DNA of 64,000 bases from an uncultured Bacteroidales bacterium (GCA_949294195.1 CASFGK010000014.1:96974-160973); one strand, 5' to 3'. Counted from the stretch's first letter, positions 17,432 to 25,696 are shown. Program-made: numbers and translations. Notes: a model not told the origin generated them from the letters alone.

Positions 17432-18334
17432 ATGGAAAGGTACGGTATGAATCTGATCATGTCCGCCGCGGTGCTTCTGTCTGCTGCCGGGTGCGGAATG
17501 AAAGAACTGAAGTTCGATGCCTGCGGGCAGGTCAATGCGACAGAAGTGGTGGTCTCTGCCGAAAGCAGCGGAAGGCTTGTCAGCTTCGGTATCCGGGAAG
17601 GTGACAGGCTTGCGGCAGGGGAGTATGCGGGACAGATAGATTCAGTACAGATATGGCTTCAGAGAGAGGAACTTGTCAGAAGAAAAGAAAGTGCGGAAGT
17701 GAAAATGACTGATATCGGCTGTCAGATGAGTGCACAGTATGCCAGACTTGAAAATCTGGCCGCCGAGCTGAAACGTTCGCAGGCTCTTCTGGAAAAGGAT
17801 GCCGGAACACAGAAGCAGGTAGATGACCTGGAGTCCGAAATCAGGATCCTGCGCGGGCAGATTGCGGCAGCAGAGCAGAGCTACAGGCAGAATAACGAGA
17901 GTGTCCGATGTGAGATTTCCACGCTAGATGTCCAGATCGCCCAGACAGAAGACAAGCTGAGAAAATGCAGGATAGTCGCTCCGGTATCGGGTACTGTCCT
18001 TGAGAAGTATGCCGAAGAAGGGGAGAGCGTGACTTCAGGACGCCAGCTGTTCAAGATAGCGGATATGGCGGATGTTTATGTAAGAGCGTATTTCTCCTCA
18101 TCACAGCTTTCTGCACTGCATCTCGGGGACAAGGTCAGTGTAATTCCGGATGACGGGTCTGAGAACCCTGACAGCTATGAAGGTACAGTGACATGGATTT
18201 CAGAAGAAGCCGAATTTACCCCTAAGAATATCCAGACACGCGATGAAAGGGCGGATCTTGTATATGCGGTAAAGATCGCGGTGCGTAATGACGGACGCCT
18301 CCGTCTCGGAATGTATGCGTATATCATGATATGA
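17432..18334 (+). CDS. HlyD-like periplasmic adaptor lipoprotein
   Basis: 300-aa membrane fusion protein with lipobox SAAGC (Cys21), so anchored by lipid rather than by a membrane helix. A lipoyl-like half-domain (about 40-75) is followed by a coiled-coil hairpin rich in Glu, Gln and Arg (about 80-170), the second lipoyl half (IVAPVSGTVLEKYAEEGE) and a beta-barrel (about 205-295). It joins the inner-membrane ABC exporter to TolC. At 300 aa it is short, like YbhG of the Escherichia coli YbhGFSR system. Its stop overlaps the next ATPase start. Confidence 0.88.
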   Translation: MERYGMNLIMSAAVLLSAAGCGMKELKFDACGQVNATEVVVSAESSGRLVSFGIREGDRLAAGEYAGQIDSVQIWLQREELVRRKESAEVKMTDIGCQMSAQYARLENLAAELKRSQALLEKDAGTQKQVDDLESEIRILRGQIAAAEQSYRQNNESVRCEISTLDVQIAQTEDKLRKCRIVAPVSGTVLEKYAEEGESVTSGRQLFKIADMADVYVRAYFSSSQLSALHLGDKVSVIPDDGSENPDSYEGTVTWISEEAEFTPKNIQTRDERADLVYAVKIAVRNDGRLRLGMYAYIMI

Positions 18335-19260
18335 TGAATTCCATAGAAATAGAAGGAATTTCCAGAAGTTACGGAAATGTGCATGCGCTCAAGGATATTT
18401 CGATGCGCGTGGAGCCAGGTGAAATCTTCGGTCTGATAGGGCCTGACGGAGCCGGCAAGACTACACTTTTCCGTATAATGACCACACTCATGCTTCCGGA
18501 TTCCGGCACAGGTACGGTATGCGGGCTGGATATAGTGAAAGACTGTTCCCGGCTGAGGAGGATTATCGGCTATATGCCGGGCAGGTTTTCTCTGTACCAG
18601 GATCTGAGCGTCAGGGAGAATCTTGACTATTTTGCAACGCTTTTCGGCACCACGGTCAAGGACAATTATGAGAACATCAAGGAAATATATTCTCAGATAG
18701 AGCCTTTCAGAGACCGGAGGGCAGGCAAACTGTCCGGAGGAATGAAACAGAAACTTGCGCTCTGCTGTGCGCTTGTGCACAGACCGTCGGTATTGTTTCT
18801 CGATGAGCCTACTACGGGGGTTGATGCCGTCAGCCGCAAGGACTTCTGGACAATGCTCTCCAGAATAAAGTCATCCGGGATAACAGTCTTTGTCTCCACT
18901 CCATATATGGATGAAGCGGAGCGGTGCGACAGACTTGCTCTTATCAGGGACGGATCTCTGATCGGAATGGGGACGCCGGAAGAAATCGTTGCCGGCTATC
19001 CGCTCAGGCTGCTTGCCGTGAAAGGAAAGAATATGTATCAGGTATTGAAGACATTGAGAAGGACCGAAGGAGTCATGTCATGTTTCTCGTTCGGGGATTC
19101 GCTTCATGTTGCATATAATCCTGAAAAGACATGCAAGGATCGGATATGCCGGACTCTTGCACAAGAGGGGGACAGAGACTGTACAGTCATGGAAACCGGA
19201 CCTGGCATCGAGGACTGTTTCATGTGGCTTTCCAGACAGAATGCACTGACAGGTAAATGA
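18331..19260 (+). CDS. ABC exporter ATPase, first subunit
   Basis: 309-aa nucleotide-binding protein. Walker A GPDGAGKTT lies at about residues 37-45, the signature is LSGGMKQKLALC, Walker B is VLFLDEPTTGVDA, and a C-terminal extension of about 80 residues follows. It corresponds to the first half of the double ATPase YbhF; here the halves are separate genes. Starts ATGATG at 18331 overlapping the adaptor stop and ends in ATGA overlapping the second ATPase, so the genes are translationally coupled. Confidence 0.9.
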   Translation: MMNSIEIEGISRSYGNVHALKDISMRVEPGEIFGLIGPDGAGKTTLFRIMTTLMLPDSGTGTVCGLDIVKDCSRLRRIIGYMPGRFSLYQDLSVRENLDYFATLFGTTVKDNYENIKEIYSQIEPFRDRRAGKLSGGMKQKLALCCALVHRPSVLFLDEPTTGVDAVSRKDFWTMLSRIKSSGITVFVSTPYMDEAERCDRLALIRDGSLIGMGTPEEIVAGYPLRLLAVKGKNMYQVLKTLRRTEGVMSCFSFGDSLHVAYNPEKTCKDRICRTLAQEGDRDCTVMETGPGIEDCFMWLSRQNALTGK

Positions 19261-20015
19261 TATTGCCTATGGAACAGAATGCAGTGGAAATAAGACACCT
19301 TACGAAAATGTTCGGGGATTTTACGGCCGTGGACAATATCAGTTTCAGTGTCCGCCGCGGTGAGATTTTCGGCTTCCTAGGGGCGAACGGGGCGGGAAAG
19401 ACCACGGCCATGAGGATTCTGTGCGGTTTGAGCCGCCCTACTTCCGGAGGCGGGACAGTAGCAGACTATGATATAAATACGGAGCAGGAAAAGATAAAAC
19501 GGCATATTGGTTACATGAGCCAGAAGTTTTCTCTTTATCCCGACCTGACAGTCAGGGAGAATATCCGGCTGTTCGGAGGAATATACGGTCTCAGGGACAA
19601 GGAAATCAGGGAAAAGACGGATGTCCTGCTCGGTATGCTCGGAATGCGGCAGGAGAGGGACAAGCTTGCAGGTGCACTTCCATTGGGATGGAAACAGAAA
19701 CTGGCATTCAGCATAGCAATGATCCATGAACCGGAAATAATCTTTCTAGACGAGCCTACGGGAGGGGTGGATCCCGAAACCAGACGCAGGTTCTGGGAAA
19801 TGATATATGATGCATCCGAAAACGGGACGACAGTTTTTGTCACGACCCACTATATGGATGAGGCCGAGTATTGCGACCGGGTGTCCGTGATGGTGGACGG
19901 GAAGATTGCCGCACTGGGCTCTCCGGAAAAGCTTAAAGATGCTTACCGTGCAGAAAACATGGACGAAGTATTCAGGATAATCGTCGGAAGATCAGGAAAG
20001 GAGGACTGGAGATGA
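19257..20015 (+). CDS. ABC exporter ATPase, second subunit
   Basis: 252-aa nucleotide-binding protein. Walker A GANGAGKTT and Walker B IIFLDEPTGGVDP are canonical, but the ABC signature reads LPLGWKQKLAFS instead of LSGGQ, as in the C-terminal half of YbhF-like proteins. It therefore probably pairs with the 18331-19260 ATPase as a heterodimer with one altered composite site. An alternative start is the ATG at 19269. It overlaps both neighbours by four bases. Confidence 0.9.
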   Translation: MILPMEQNAVEIRHLTKMFGDFTAVDNISFSVRRGEIFGFLGANGAGKTTAMRILCGLSRPTSGGGTVADYDINTEQEKIKRHIGYMSQKFSLYPDLTVRENIRLFGGIYGLRDKEIREKTDVLLGMLGMRQERDKLAGALPLGWKQKLAFSIAMIHEPEIIFLDEPTGGVDPETRRRFWEMIYDASENGTTVFVTTHYMDEAEYCDRVSVMVDGKIAALGSPEKLKDAYRAENMDEVFRIIVGRSGKEDWR

Positions 20016-21124
20016 GAGAATTTGCCGCATCTGTTGTCAAAGAGTTCCGGCACATATTCAGGGACAGGCGCACCATACTTATTGCCATGGTGATGCCTGT
20101 GGTGCAGATCATCCTTTTCGGATTTGCGGTCAGCACTGAAGTCAATGATGTAAGGGTGATGTTCTGCGGGGATCTTTCAGATCCTGCAGTAAGGAATATC
20201 GTTGACAGGATAGACAACAACAGGTATCTCAGGATTGTCGGCAGACTGGACAATCCTGATGAAATAGAAGATATCTTCCGGAAGAACATGGCTGATGCAG
20301 CCGTATGTTTTGACCGGGATTTCGGAGAGGCTCCGGTCCGTTCGGGAAATTCGCAGGCAAGAATCATCGGAGACGGCTCGGATCCGAATACGTCCCAGAT
20401 GATAACAGGTTATCTGAAAGGTGTTTTCCAGTCAGGACAGGATGATTCCGGCGCTTCATTTACAGGGGAGAGGCAGGCATCGGTGACACCTGTCATCCAG
20501 CTCATGTACAACCCTGCCATGAAGTCTTCCTATAACTTCGTGCCTGGAGTCATGGGGCTGATTCTCATGCTTATATGTTCGATGATGACAGCAGTGTCAA
20601 TAGTAAAGGAAAAGGAAACGGGAACCCTTGAGCTACTGCTTGTCTCCCCGGTCCGGCCACTGTGGATTATCGTCAGCAAGATGATACCGTATCTTGTGCT
20701 TTCGGCAATGAACTTCATCTGCATCCTCCTTCTGTCGCATTTTGTAATGGAAGTTCCGGTTAACGGAAGTCTCCTTCTCCTGTCTGCCGCAGCTCTTGTT
20801 TTCGTGATTACATCCCTGGCGCTCGGACTGCTCATCTCCGTCATTTCCCCGAACCAGAAGACAGCGCTGCTGATATGCGGGATGGGCCTGACAATGCCGA
20901 CAATGATATTTTCAGGCATTATTTTCCCCTGCGAGAGCATGCCGGAAATACTGCAGTGGTTTTCTGACATAATTCCGGCCAAGTGGTTCATAATAATAGT
21001 GAAGAAAGTGATGATACAGGGGAGCGGCTTTGCTTCGGCCGCCAAGGAGATGCTGATACTTACCTACATGGCCGCATTGCTTCTTGTCGTGAGCATTAAG
21101 AGTTTCAGGACCAGACTTCAATAA
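20012..21124 (+). CDS. ABC-2 type permease, first subunit
   Basis: 370-aa YbhS/YhhJ-like permease: an N-terminal membrane helix (about 20-40), a large periplasmic domain (about 45-170), then five helices with the ABC-2 motifs VKEKETGTLELLLVSPV (cytoplasmic coupling region) and SGIIFPCESMPEILQWFS. Substrates of this family include cationic drugs and lipophilic compounds; none can be assigned. Starts inside the second ATPase stop. Confidence 0.9.
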   Translation: MREFAASVVKEFRHIFRDRRTILIAMVMPVVQIILFGFAVSTEVNDVRVMFCGDLSDPAVRNIVDRIDNNRYLRIVGRLDNPDEIEDIFRKNMADAAVCFDRDFGEAPVRSGNSQARIIGDGSDPNTSQMITGYLKGVFQSGQDDSGASFTGERQASVTPVIQLMYNPAMKSSYNFVPGVMGLILMLICSMMTAVSIVKEKETGTLELLLVSPVRPLWIIVSKMIPYLVLSAMNFICILLLSHFVMEVPVNGSLLLLSAAALVFVITSLALGLLISVISPNQKTALLICGMGLTMPTMIFSGIIFPCESMPEILQWFSDIIPAKWFIIIVKKVMIQGSGFASAAKEMLILTYMAALLLVVSIKSFRTRLQ

Positions 21125-21135
21125 AGGGAGGGGTT

Positions 21136-22236
21136 ATGTGGAAATATCTTCTTGAAAAGGAATTCAAACAGTTTTTCAGGGATCCCGGGCTTCCGAGGAT
21201 GGCTCTGATGTTCCCTGTGCTTATGATGCTGGTGTTCCCGTTTGCCGTGAGTATGGAAATAAGGAATATAAATCTCGCGGTAGTGGACTGCAGCAGAAGC
21301 GTGGAGTCTTCACGGCTTCTGGAAAAATGTACTTCTTCGGGATATTTCCGTATTGTCGGCATGTGCCCGGGTCCGGAAGAAGCCATGCGCCTTATGGATG
21401 AAAACAAGGCTGACGCTATAATCACGATCGGAGCCGATTTCGGCAGGGACATGGAGACAGGTTCGGGCTTTCCTGTCGGCATAAAGGTCAATACTGTCAA
21501 CGGAACCAGAGGCAGTATCGGAGCACAGTATCTGCAGAACTGCATCATGATGTATCTCAGGGACAGGAATCCTGATATGGGGACGAATGTTTCCCCAGCC
21601 GCAGATATTTCGGAAAAGTACTATTTCAACAGTCTCATGGACTATAAGCTGTTCATGATACCGGCCCTGATAGTCATCGGGATAACCATGATCACGGCTT
21701 TTCTTCCGTCCCTCAACATCGTTTCGGAAAAGGAGACCGGCACCATAGAACAGATAAACGTGACTCCGGTCAGCAAACCTGCATTCATCATCTGCAAGAT
21801 GATACCATATTGGGTGATAGCCTTTTTCGTACTTACAGCCTGTCTGCTGACAGCATGGGCTGTCTTCGGGTATACATGTCGGGGGAATATTCTCTGGCTC
21901 TATTTTTTCACTACCCTCGACATAGTCGTAATGGCAGGATTGGGGCTGCTCATTTCAAATTACAGCAGCAATGCCCAGCAGGCCATGTTCGTCATCTGGT
22001 TCTTTGCCGTGATATTCATCTTGATGAGCGGTATTTTCACTCCGATAGGATCCATGCCGGACTGGGCCGCGGCCATCACATATTTCAACCCGATGAGATA
22101 CTATGCGGATGCCATGCGTGCCATCTATATTAAAGGCAGTGATTTTGCCGATGTATGGTATGATGCTGTCGGGCTTTCCGTCATAGGGGTTCTTATGGCA
22201 GGTTGGGCAATTGCCGGCTACCGCAAGTCGGAGTAG
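21136..22236 (+). CDS. ABC-2 type permease, second subunit
   Basis: 366-aa permease of the same plan as its neighbour: N-terminal helix, periplasmic domain, five C-terminal helices, with VSEKETGTIEQINVTPV and SGIFTPIGSMPDWAAAI. It completes a two-ATPase, two-permease exporter like YbhFSR. An unusually purine-rich stretch, AAAGGGAGGGG, precedes the start, a rare Shine-Dalgarno-like site in this window. The stop lies only five bases from the end of the decayed DUF418 gene on the other strand. Confidence 0.9.
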   Translation: MWKYLLEKEFKQFFRDPGLPRMALMFPVLMMLVFPFAVSMEIRNINLAVVDCSRSVESSRLLEKCTSSGYFRIVGMCPGPEEAMRLMDENKADAIITIGADFGRDMETGSGFPVGIKVNTVNGTRGSIGAQYLQNCIMMYLRDRNPDMGTNVSPAADISEKYYFNSLMDYKLFMIPALIVIGITMITAFLPSLNIVSEKETGTIEQINVTPVSKPAFIICKMIPYWVIAFFVLTACLLTAWAVFGYTCRGNILWLYFFTTLDIVVMAGLGLLISNYSSNAQQAMFVIWFFAVIFILMSGIFTPIGSMPDWAAAITYFNPMRYYADAMRAIYIKGSDFADVWYDAVGLSVIGVLMAGWAIAGYRKSE

Positions 22237-22241
22237 TCCGT

Positions 22242-22971
22242 TCACTTGATGGTTCCGGCGCCTGTCCATGTCCACTTGTGCCAGAGGTATTCGAGAGGTC
22301 CCTGCCTGTGTGATTGATACTGTTTCAAACAGTATCGCTATGGCAGAAACCGCAAGGATTTTCACCCATGTGCGGAAGTTGTTTTCAGATGAAACGAAAA
22401 GCTGTTTCCTGCCGATGAAAAACCCGAGCAGAAACAGTCCTGCTGTCTGTATGTAACGACCTGCATTGACTGCCCACATAAGGCTGGCTTTCTGCCCCAG
22501 AGTGACATTGCAGAGGAGAAAATCCCAAAGATTGCCGCTCTTCGTATGGGCGGCTACTTCTGCATACATTTCATCGACCATAAGGTCGGGAAGACGGTGT
22601 GCCGGGTTAGCCAGACTTGCGAAAAAGTGGAACCATTCCACGGGTTGCAGCAGAAGGATGACAGCAGAGACAAGTATTGCCCTGTCACTCCAGTTCCTGG
22701 TAATGAACAGGACAATACTTGCGGCGGCGAACAGCAGCAGGACATCGCCTGCAGGAAAAAACGCGGCATTCAGCGTCGCGAATACGACGAGCAGCACCAT
22801 CCGCCAGAGGAACCTGCAGCCGAAGTCCTTGCCTATACGTTTCCTGTTGTTCCACTGTATGTAGAAAGTGAATCCGAAAAGCAGCGCGAAAATAGCGTAA
22901 GCTTTACCGGCAAACAATGAAAACACTACATTGAAAACTCCCTTGTCCAGCGATTCCAGCCAGACCGGCAT
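22242..22971 (-). pseudogene. decayed DUF418 membrane protein gene
   Basis: From the ATG at 22971 the frame encodes about 215 residues of a DUF418 membrane protein (FAGKAYAIFALLFGFTFYIQ, FLWRMVLLVVFATLNAAFF, GRYIQTAGLFLLGFFIGRKQLF). The usual first 35-40 residues, with the DALRG motif, are missing. After about residue 215 (position 22326) the frame loses similarity, and a different frame at 22242-22310 encodes QGPLEYLWHKWTW and a stop, the normal DUF418 C-terminus. So roughly the last third before the tail is deleted and the ends are joined out of frame. The original frame continues open to 21955, antisense to the permease gene. It lies three bases after the small lipoprotein stop. Confidence 0.75.
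22316..22336. repeat. perfect palindrome at the DUF418 deletion scar
   Basis: Arms of ten bases, GATACTGTTT and AAACAGTATC, around a single C. It coincides with the point where the DUF418 reading frame breaks. Palindromes of this kind are known deletion hot spots; here it may be cause or product of the deletion. Confidence 0.7.
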
Positions 22972-22974
22972 CCG

Positions 22975-23253
22975 TCATTTCATGTGAGAATCAGTGATTC
23001 TGACCGCTTCCATGCCAGGAGTGTATTTCCCGGTATATGATACCTCTACTGTATCTCCTGTAAACAGACCGTCGATTCCGGTCCGGTCCGCATTCAATGT
23101 GCTGAAGGACAATGTATCATTACTCTCCGTCACAATCATGACCGTATTCATGGTGGCGTCCAGGACGGTCCCCTTGATATCGGAGGTCCCGGGCGACTGG
23201 TTGCAACCTGCAGCCAATATCCCGCAGGACAGGAGGAACATGCATTTTTTCAT
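22975..23253 (-). CDS. small lipoprotein, 92 aa
   Basis: Lipobox LAAGC with Cys17. The mature part is a small beta-rich domain with KGTVLDATMNTVMIVTESNDTLSFST and FTGDTVEVSYTGKY, an OB-fold-like pattern. Similar short lipoproteins occur in Bacteroides without known role. The frame is open upstream to 23325 but the signal peptide fixes the start at 23253. It is followed by the DUF418 remnant and is divergent from the split LysO genes. Confidence 0.8.
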   Translation of the reverse strand: MKKCMFLLSCGILAAGCNQSPGTSDIKGTVLDATMNTVMIVTESNDTLSFSTLNADRTGIDGLFTGDTVEVSYTGKYTPGMEAVRITDSHMK

Positions 23254-23271
23254 ATCAAAAAGATTTATTTG

Positions 23272-23293
23272 TAAGTTTGCAGCCGCAAACATA
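23272..23293. promoter_or_regulatory. overlapping divergent promoters on a dyad
   Basis: Plus-strand TAAGTTTG (23272-23279) points to the LysO gene 24 bases away; minus-strand TATGTTTG (23293 down to 23286) points to the lipoprotein gene. Both fit TAnnTTTG. Between them GTTTGC-AGCC-GCAAAC (23275-23290) is a perfect dyad. The two -7 boxes are seven bases apart, so polymerases could not occupy both at once. Confidence 0.6.
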
Positions 23294-23303
23294 CGAAAAA
23301 AAG

Positions 23304-23606
23304 ATGTTCTATTTGATACTGACAATGCTTGTCGGAGTGGTGGCAGGGCTTATTATGCGGAGAATCAAGGTTCTGGCCCATATAGGAAAAGCCATATCCG
23401 TGACGATATACGTGATGCTGTTCTTTCTAGGTGTGAAAATAGGAGCAGACAGGAACATACTTGCCAATCTTTCTTCTCTCGGTCTGCAGGCTCTTCTTCT
23501 GGCTCTGGCCGGAGCTATGGGGAGTGTGCTTTTCGCAGCTCTGCTGTACAGGTTCCTGTTCAAGGCAGACGGAACAAAAGGAAACAGGGTGGAGGAAAGG
23601 CCATGA
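23304..23606 (+). CDS. LysO-family exporter, N-terminal subunit (split gene)
   Basis: 100-aa membrane protein with three hydrophobic segments: FYLILTMLVGVVAGLIM, SVTIYVMLFFLGVKIGADR and LLLALAGAMGSVLF. It corresponds to the N-terminal DUF340 part of the lysine exporter LysO (YbjE), which is a single protein of about 300 aa in E. coli. The charged motif KIGADRNI is conserved in that half. The start ATG at 23304 is set by the promoter and the first helix. Its stop overlaps the next start (ATGA at 23603). Lysine or thialysine export is known for E. coli LysO and inferred here. Confidence 0.82.
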   Translation: MFYLILTMLVGVVAGLIMRRIKVLAHIGKAISVTIYVMLFFLGVKIGADRNILANLSSLGLQALLLALAGAMGSVLFAALLYRFLFKADGTKGNRVEERP

Positions 23607-24238
23607 AAGGTACGCTGGCGGTAGTCCTGGTCTTTGCCGCGGGATGTATTGCGGGATGGTCAGGCCTGATTGATCTGGAGAGCTTCGGTGAAATAGGACG
23701 GGACCTTACGATGTATGTGCTGTATCTTCTGATATTTCTTGTAGGAATCAGCATGGGATGTAACCCGGAACTGAAGAAAATAGCAAAAAGCGTGAGCCCT
23801 AAGATATTGCTGCTTCCTGTGGCGACAATACTCGGGACTTTGCTTTTTTCCGCCCTAGTGAGCGTGCTGATAAAAGAATGGAGCGTAGCCGACTGTCTGG
23901 CAGTTGGCAGCGGAATGGGATATTATTCCCTTTCTTCCGTGCTGATTTCCCAGTACAAGGAAGCCTCACTCGGTGTCCAGTTGGCAGCCGAACTGGGAAC
24001 GATAGCCTTGCTGACCAACATTTTCCGTGAGATGTTCACACTGATATGCACTCCTCTGCTCGGCAAGTGGTTCGGCCCGTTTGCTCCCATAGCCTCGGCA
24101 GGGGTGACCGCAGTGGACGTATGTCTGCCGGTAATCGTCAGATTCACAGGAGACCGGATGCTTCCTGCCGCCATAGTCAGCGGAGTTGTCACAGACTTCA
24201 GCGTACCGATACTTGTCTCTTTCTTCTGCTCTTTTTAG
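23603..24238 (+). CDS. LysO-family exporter, C-terminal subunit (split gene)
   Basis: 211-aa membrane protein with about six helices, matching the C-terminal part of LysO: YVLYLLIFLVGISMGCNPEL, the motif GSGMGYYSLSSVLISQ (about residues 100-115), GTIALLTNIFREMFTL and TAVDVCLPVIVRFTGD. It must work together with the small N-terminal subunit encoded immediately upstream with a four-base overlap. Split LysO genes are seen in Bacteroides, so the split is probably ancestral rather than a recent frameshift. Confidence 0.85.
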   Translation: MKGTLAVVLVFAAGCIAGWSGLIDLESFGEIGRDLTMYVLYLLIFLVGISMGCNPELKKIAKSVSPKILLLPVATILGTLLFSALVSVLIKEWSVADCLAVGSGMGYYSLSSVLISQYKEASLGVQLAAELGTIALLTNIFREMFTLICTPLLGKWFGPFAPIASAGVTAVDVCLPVIVRFTGDRMLPAAIVSGVVTDFSVPILVSFFCSF

Positions 24239-24266
24239 GCCGCGGTAAAAACAGGACGTTCATGCA

Positions 24267-25316
24267 TTATCCTCTGATATGGTGGGGCGTCTGCTCAGGA
24301 AGAATGAAGGATATCTCGCACAGTCCCATGACTGCACCGTCCTCTTTCCATGCGCTCTGGTAAATCATCTTCCGGATGCCATGCTTTTCAATGGTGTATA
24401 CGTTCTGCCCTCCTGTTTCCAGAAGCTCTCTGATGATTGATTTTGACTTGTCGCCGTGACAGTCCATCAGGTTTTTCCCGATGAGGTCTCCGTGCCTGAA
24501 ATATGTTTCCCTTGATTTCGCGTTCATGTAAAGTATCACTCCGTCCCTGTCGCATACCGTGATGGCGCAGTTCATTTCCTCCGCCCATTCCGGAACGGCC
24601 CTGCGGACAGCATTTATCCTGTTCCGGATTCTGCTCCAGCCTGCAGTATCGTTGAAGCAGCACCTGTCCATCGTTCCGGCCATAGTCCTGAATCTGCAGG
24701 CGGGTATCACGAAGCTGAAGACATCCTCGTCAAACCACTGTCTGGCAGACGGGTCTGTAAGGCCTACAAATGTCCGGAAGCCTTCCGACCTGTTTTCCCT
24801 GACGGCGTTCGCCACTATGGATGAACATCCCGAGCCGAATACGAGCGATACGGTTTCAGGGTCATTCCTGTCAAAGAATGCCCATGCGCACAATCCGGAA
24901 ATCACATCCGGAGAAGCGATGAAAAGCAGTCCTTCCATTCCGTCGAAACTTTCCGCCTGGTCTGCCCTTATGAAATTGAGGTATTTCCCCGGTGCGGCCA
25001 CCGGTCCGTTTGTGCCGAGATATTCCTTTATCAGTTCCGGAGTTTCCTTGTATTTTTCCTTCTGTGAAACGAAAATCGGAACGTGGTCAGGCATCGGGGT
25101 GAATCCTGCATAGAACTTACCTCCTCCGCATGTGATGTTTTCCGTACTCAGGCATACCGGTTTCCCGTCCATTGCCTGATGGAGATATCTGAGGAAGCAT
25201 CCGGGAATCTTCTCTGTCCCGGATGTCTGCGAGTCGCTGTAGAAGAAAACCAGCGGAAGCGGGGCCGCTTCACCGAATGCAGCCCTGTACTTGCCGATGA
25301 AAGATTTTATGTCCAT
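24267..25316 (-). CDS. DUF169 domain fused to a PAS domain
   Basis: 349-aa cytoplasmic protein. Residues about 1-225 match DUF169, with TENITCGGGKFYAGF (Cys63) and an AAPGKYLNF/LFIASPDVIS core; residues about 240-340 form a PAS sensor with ITVCDRDGVILYMN and GKNLMDCHGDKSK. The Cys286-His287 pair follows the DCH pattern of PAS domains attached to DUF438-type proteins, where a cofactor has been suggested; a bound ligand here is inference. No output domain is present. DUF169 has no settled function. Neighbours give no pathway: an amino-acid exporter on one side, a glutaredoxin-like gene on the other. Confidence 0.78.
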   Translation of the reverse strand: MDIKSFIGKYRAAFGEAAPLPLVFFYSDSQTSGTEKIPGCFLRYLHQAMDGKPVCLSTENITCGGGKFYAGFTPMPDHVPIFVSQKEKYKETPELIKEYLGTNGPVAAPGKYLNFIRADQAESFDGMEGLLFIASPDVISGLCAWAFFDRNDPETVSLVFGSGCSSIVANAVRENRSEGFRTFVGLTDPSARQWFDEDVFSFVIPACRFRTMAGTMDRCCFNDTAGWSRIRNRINAVRRAVPEWAEEMNCAITVCDRDGVILYMNAKSRETYFRHGDLIGKNLMDCHGDKSKSIIRELLETGGQNVYTIEKHGIRKMIYQSAWKEDGAVMGLCEISFILPEQTPHHIRG

Positions 25317-25396
25317 AAGGTGATACTGTCAGAATGGTTTTGCGATCATATGAGATTTTTTCCGTTGTATTGCATCTGACGGACCTGGCAAACAGT

Positions 25397-25696
25397 TCAG
25401 CAGCCGCTGCCGTCAAGGTTGCATGACGTTCCTTCCGCAAGAGGCCGGGACCTGAGCCCTGCTTCTTCAGGTATAAGGGTTACTGTACCGTCTTCAAGCA
25501 GAAAGCATGGTATTCCGGCGGCTCCGGACCTTTTGGCTCCCTCAAAAGCGGCACTGCTGTCTCTGAGTCTGAGGAATTCCTTCAGGTTTTTCACGTGTGC
25601 GCCGATATCGACTGTTTCATACCGGCCATTGCCTTTTGCCTGCTCCTCGACATATTCGCAGTCAGGGCATGTCCGCATTCCGTATATCTTTATCAT
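25397..25696 (-). CDS. glutaredoxin-like protein
   Basis: 99-aa thioredoxin-fold protein. The N-terminal strand MIKIYGMRTCPDCEYVEEQ carries a CPDC redox motif (Cys10/Cys13), and GIPCFLLEDGTV is the conserved cis-Pro region, here preceded by glycine and isoleucine. The tail ends SCNLDGSGC, adding two further cysteines. The ATG at 25696 is the only start that fits the fold. It is divergent from aspA. A role in thiol reduction is inferred from family only. Confidence 0.8.
   Translation of the reverse strand: MIKIYGMRTCPDCEYVEEQAKGNGRYETVDIGAHVKNLKEFLRLRDSSAAFEGAKRSGAAGIPCFLLEDGTVTLIPEEAGLRSRPLAEGTSCNLDGSGC

Noticed and set aside
21955-22241. Continuation of the DUF418 frame across the permease gene
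   Set aside because: Residues beyond about 215 have no DUF418 similarity and are antisense to the permease; the real C-terminus is in another frame ending at 22242.
22994-23602. Open frame running from the small lipoprotein region into the LysO C-terminal gene
   Set aside because: The in-frame upstream part is antisense to the lipoprotein and out of frame with the LysO N-terminal gene; true start is the ATG at 23603.
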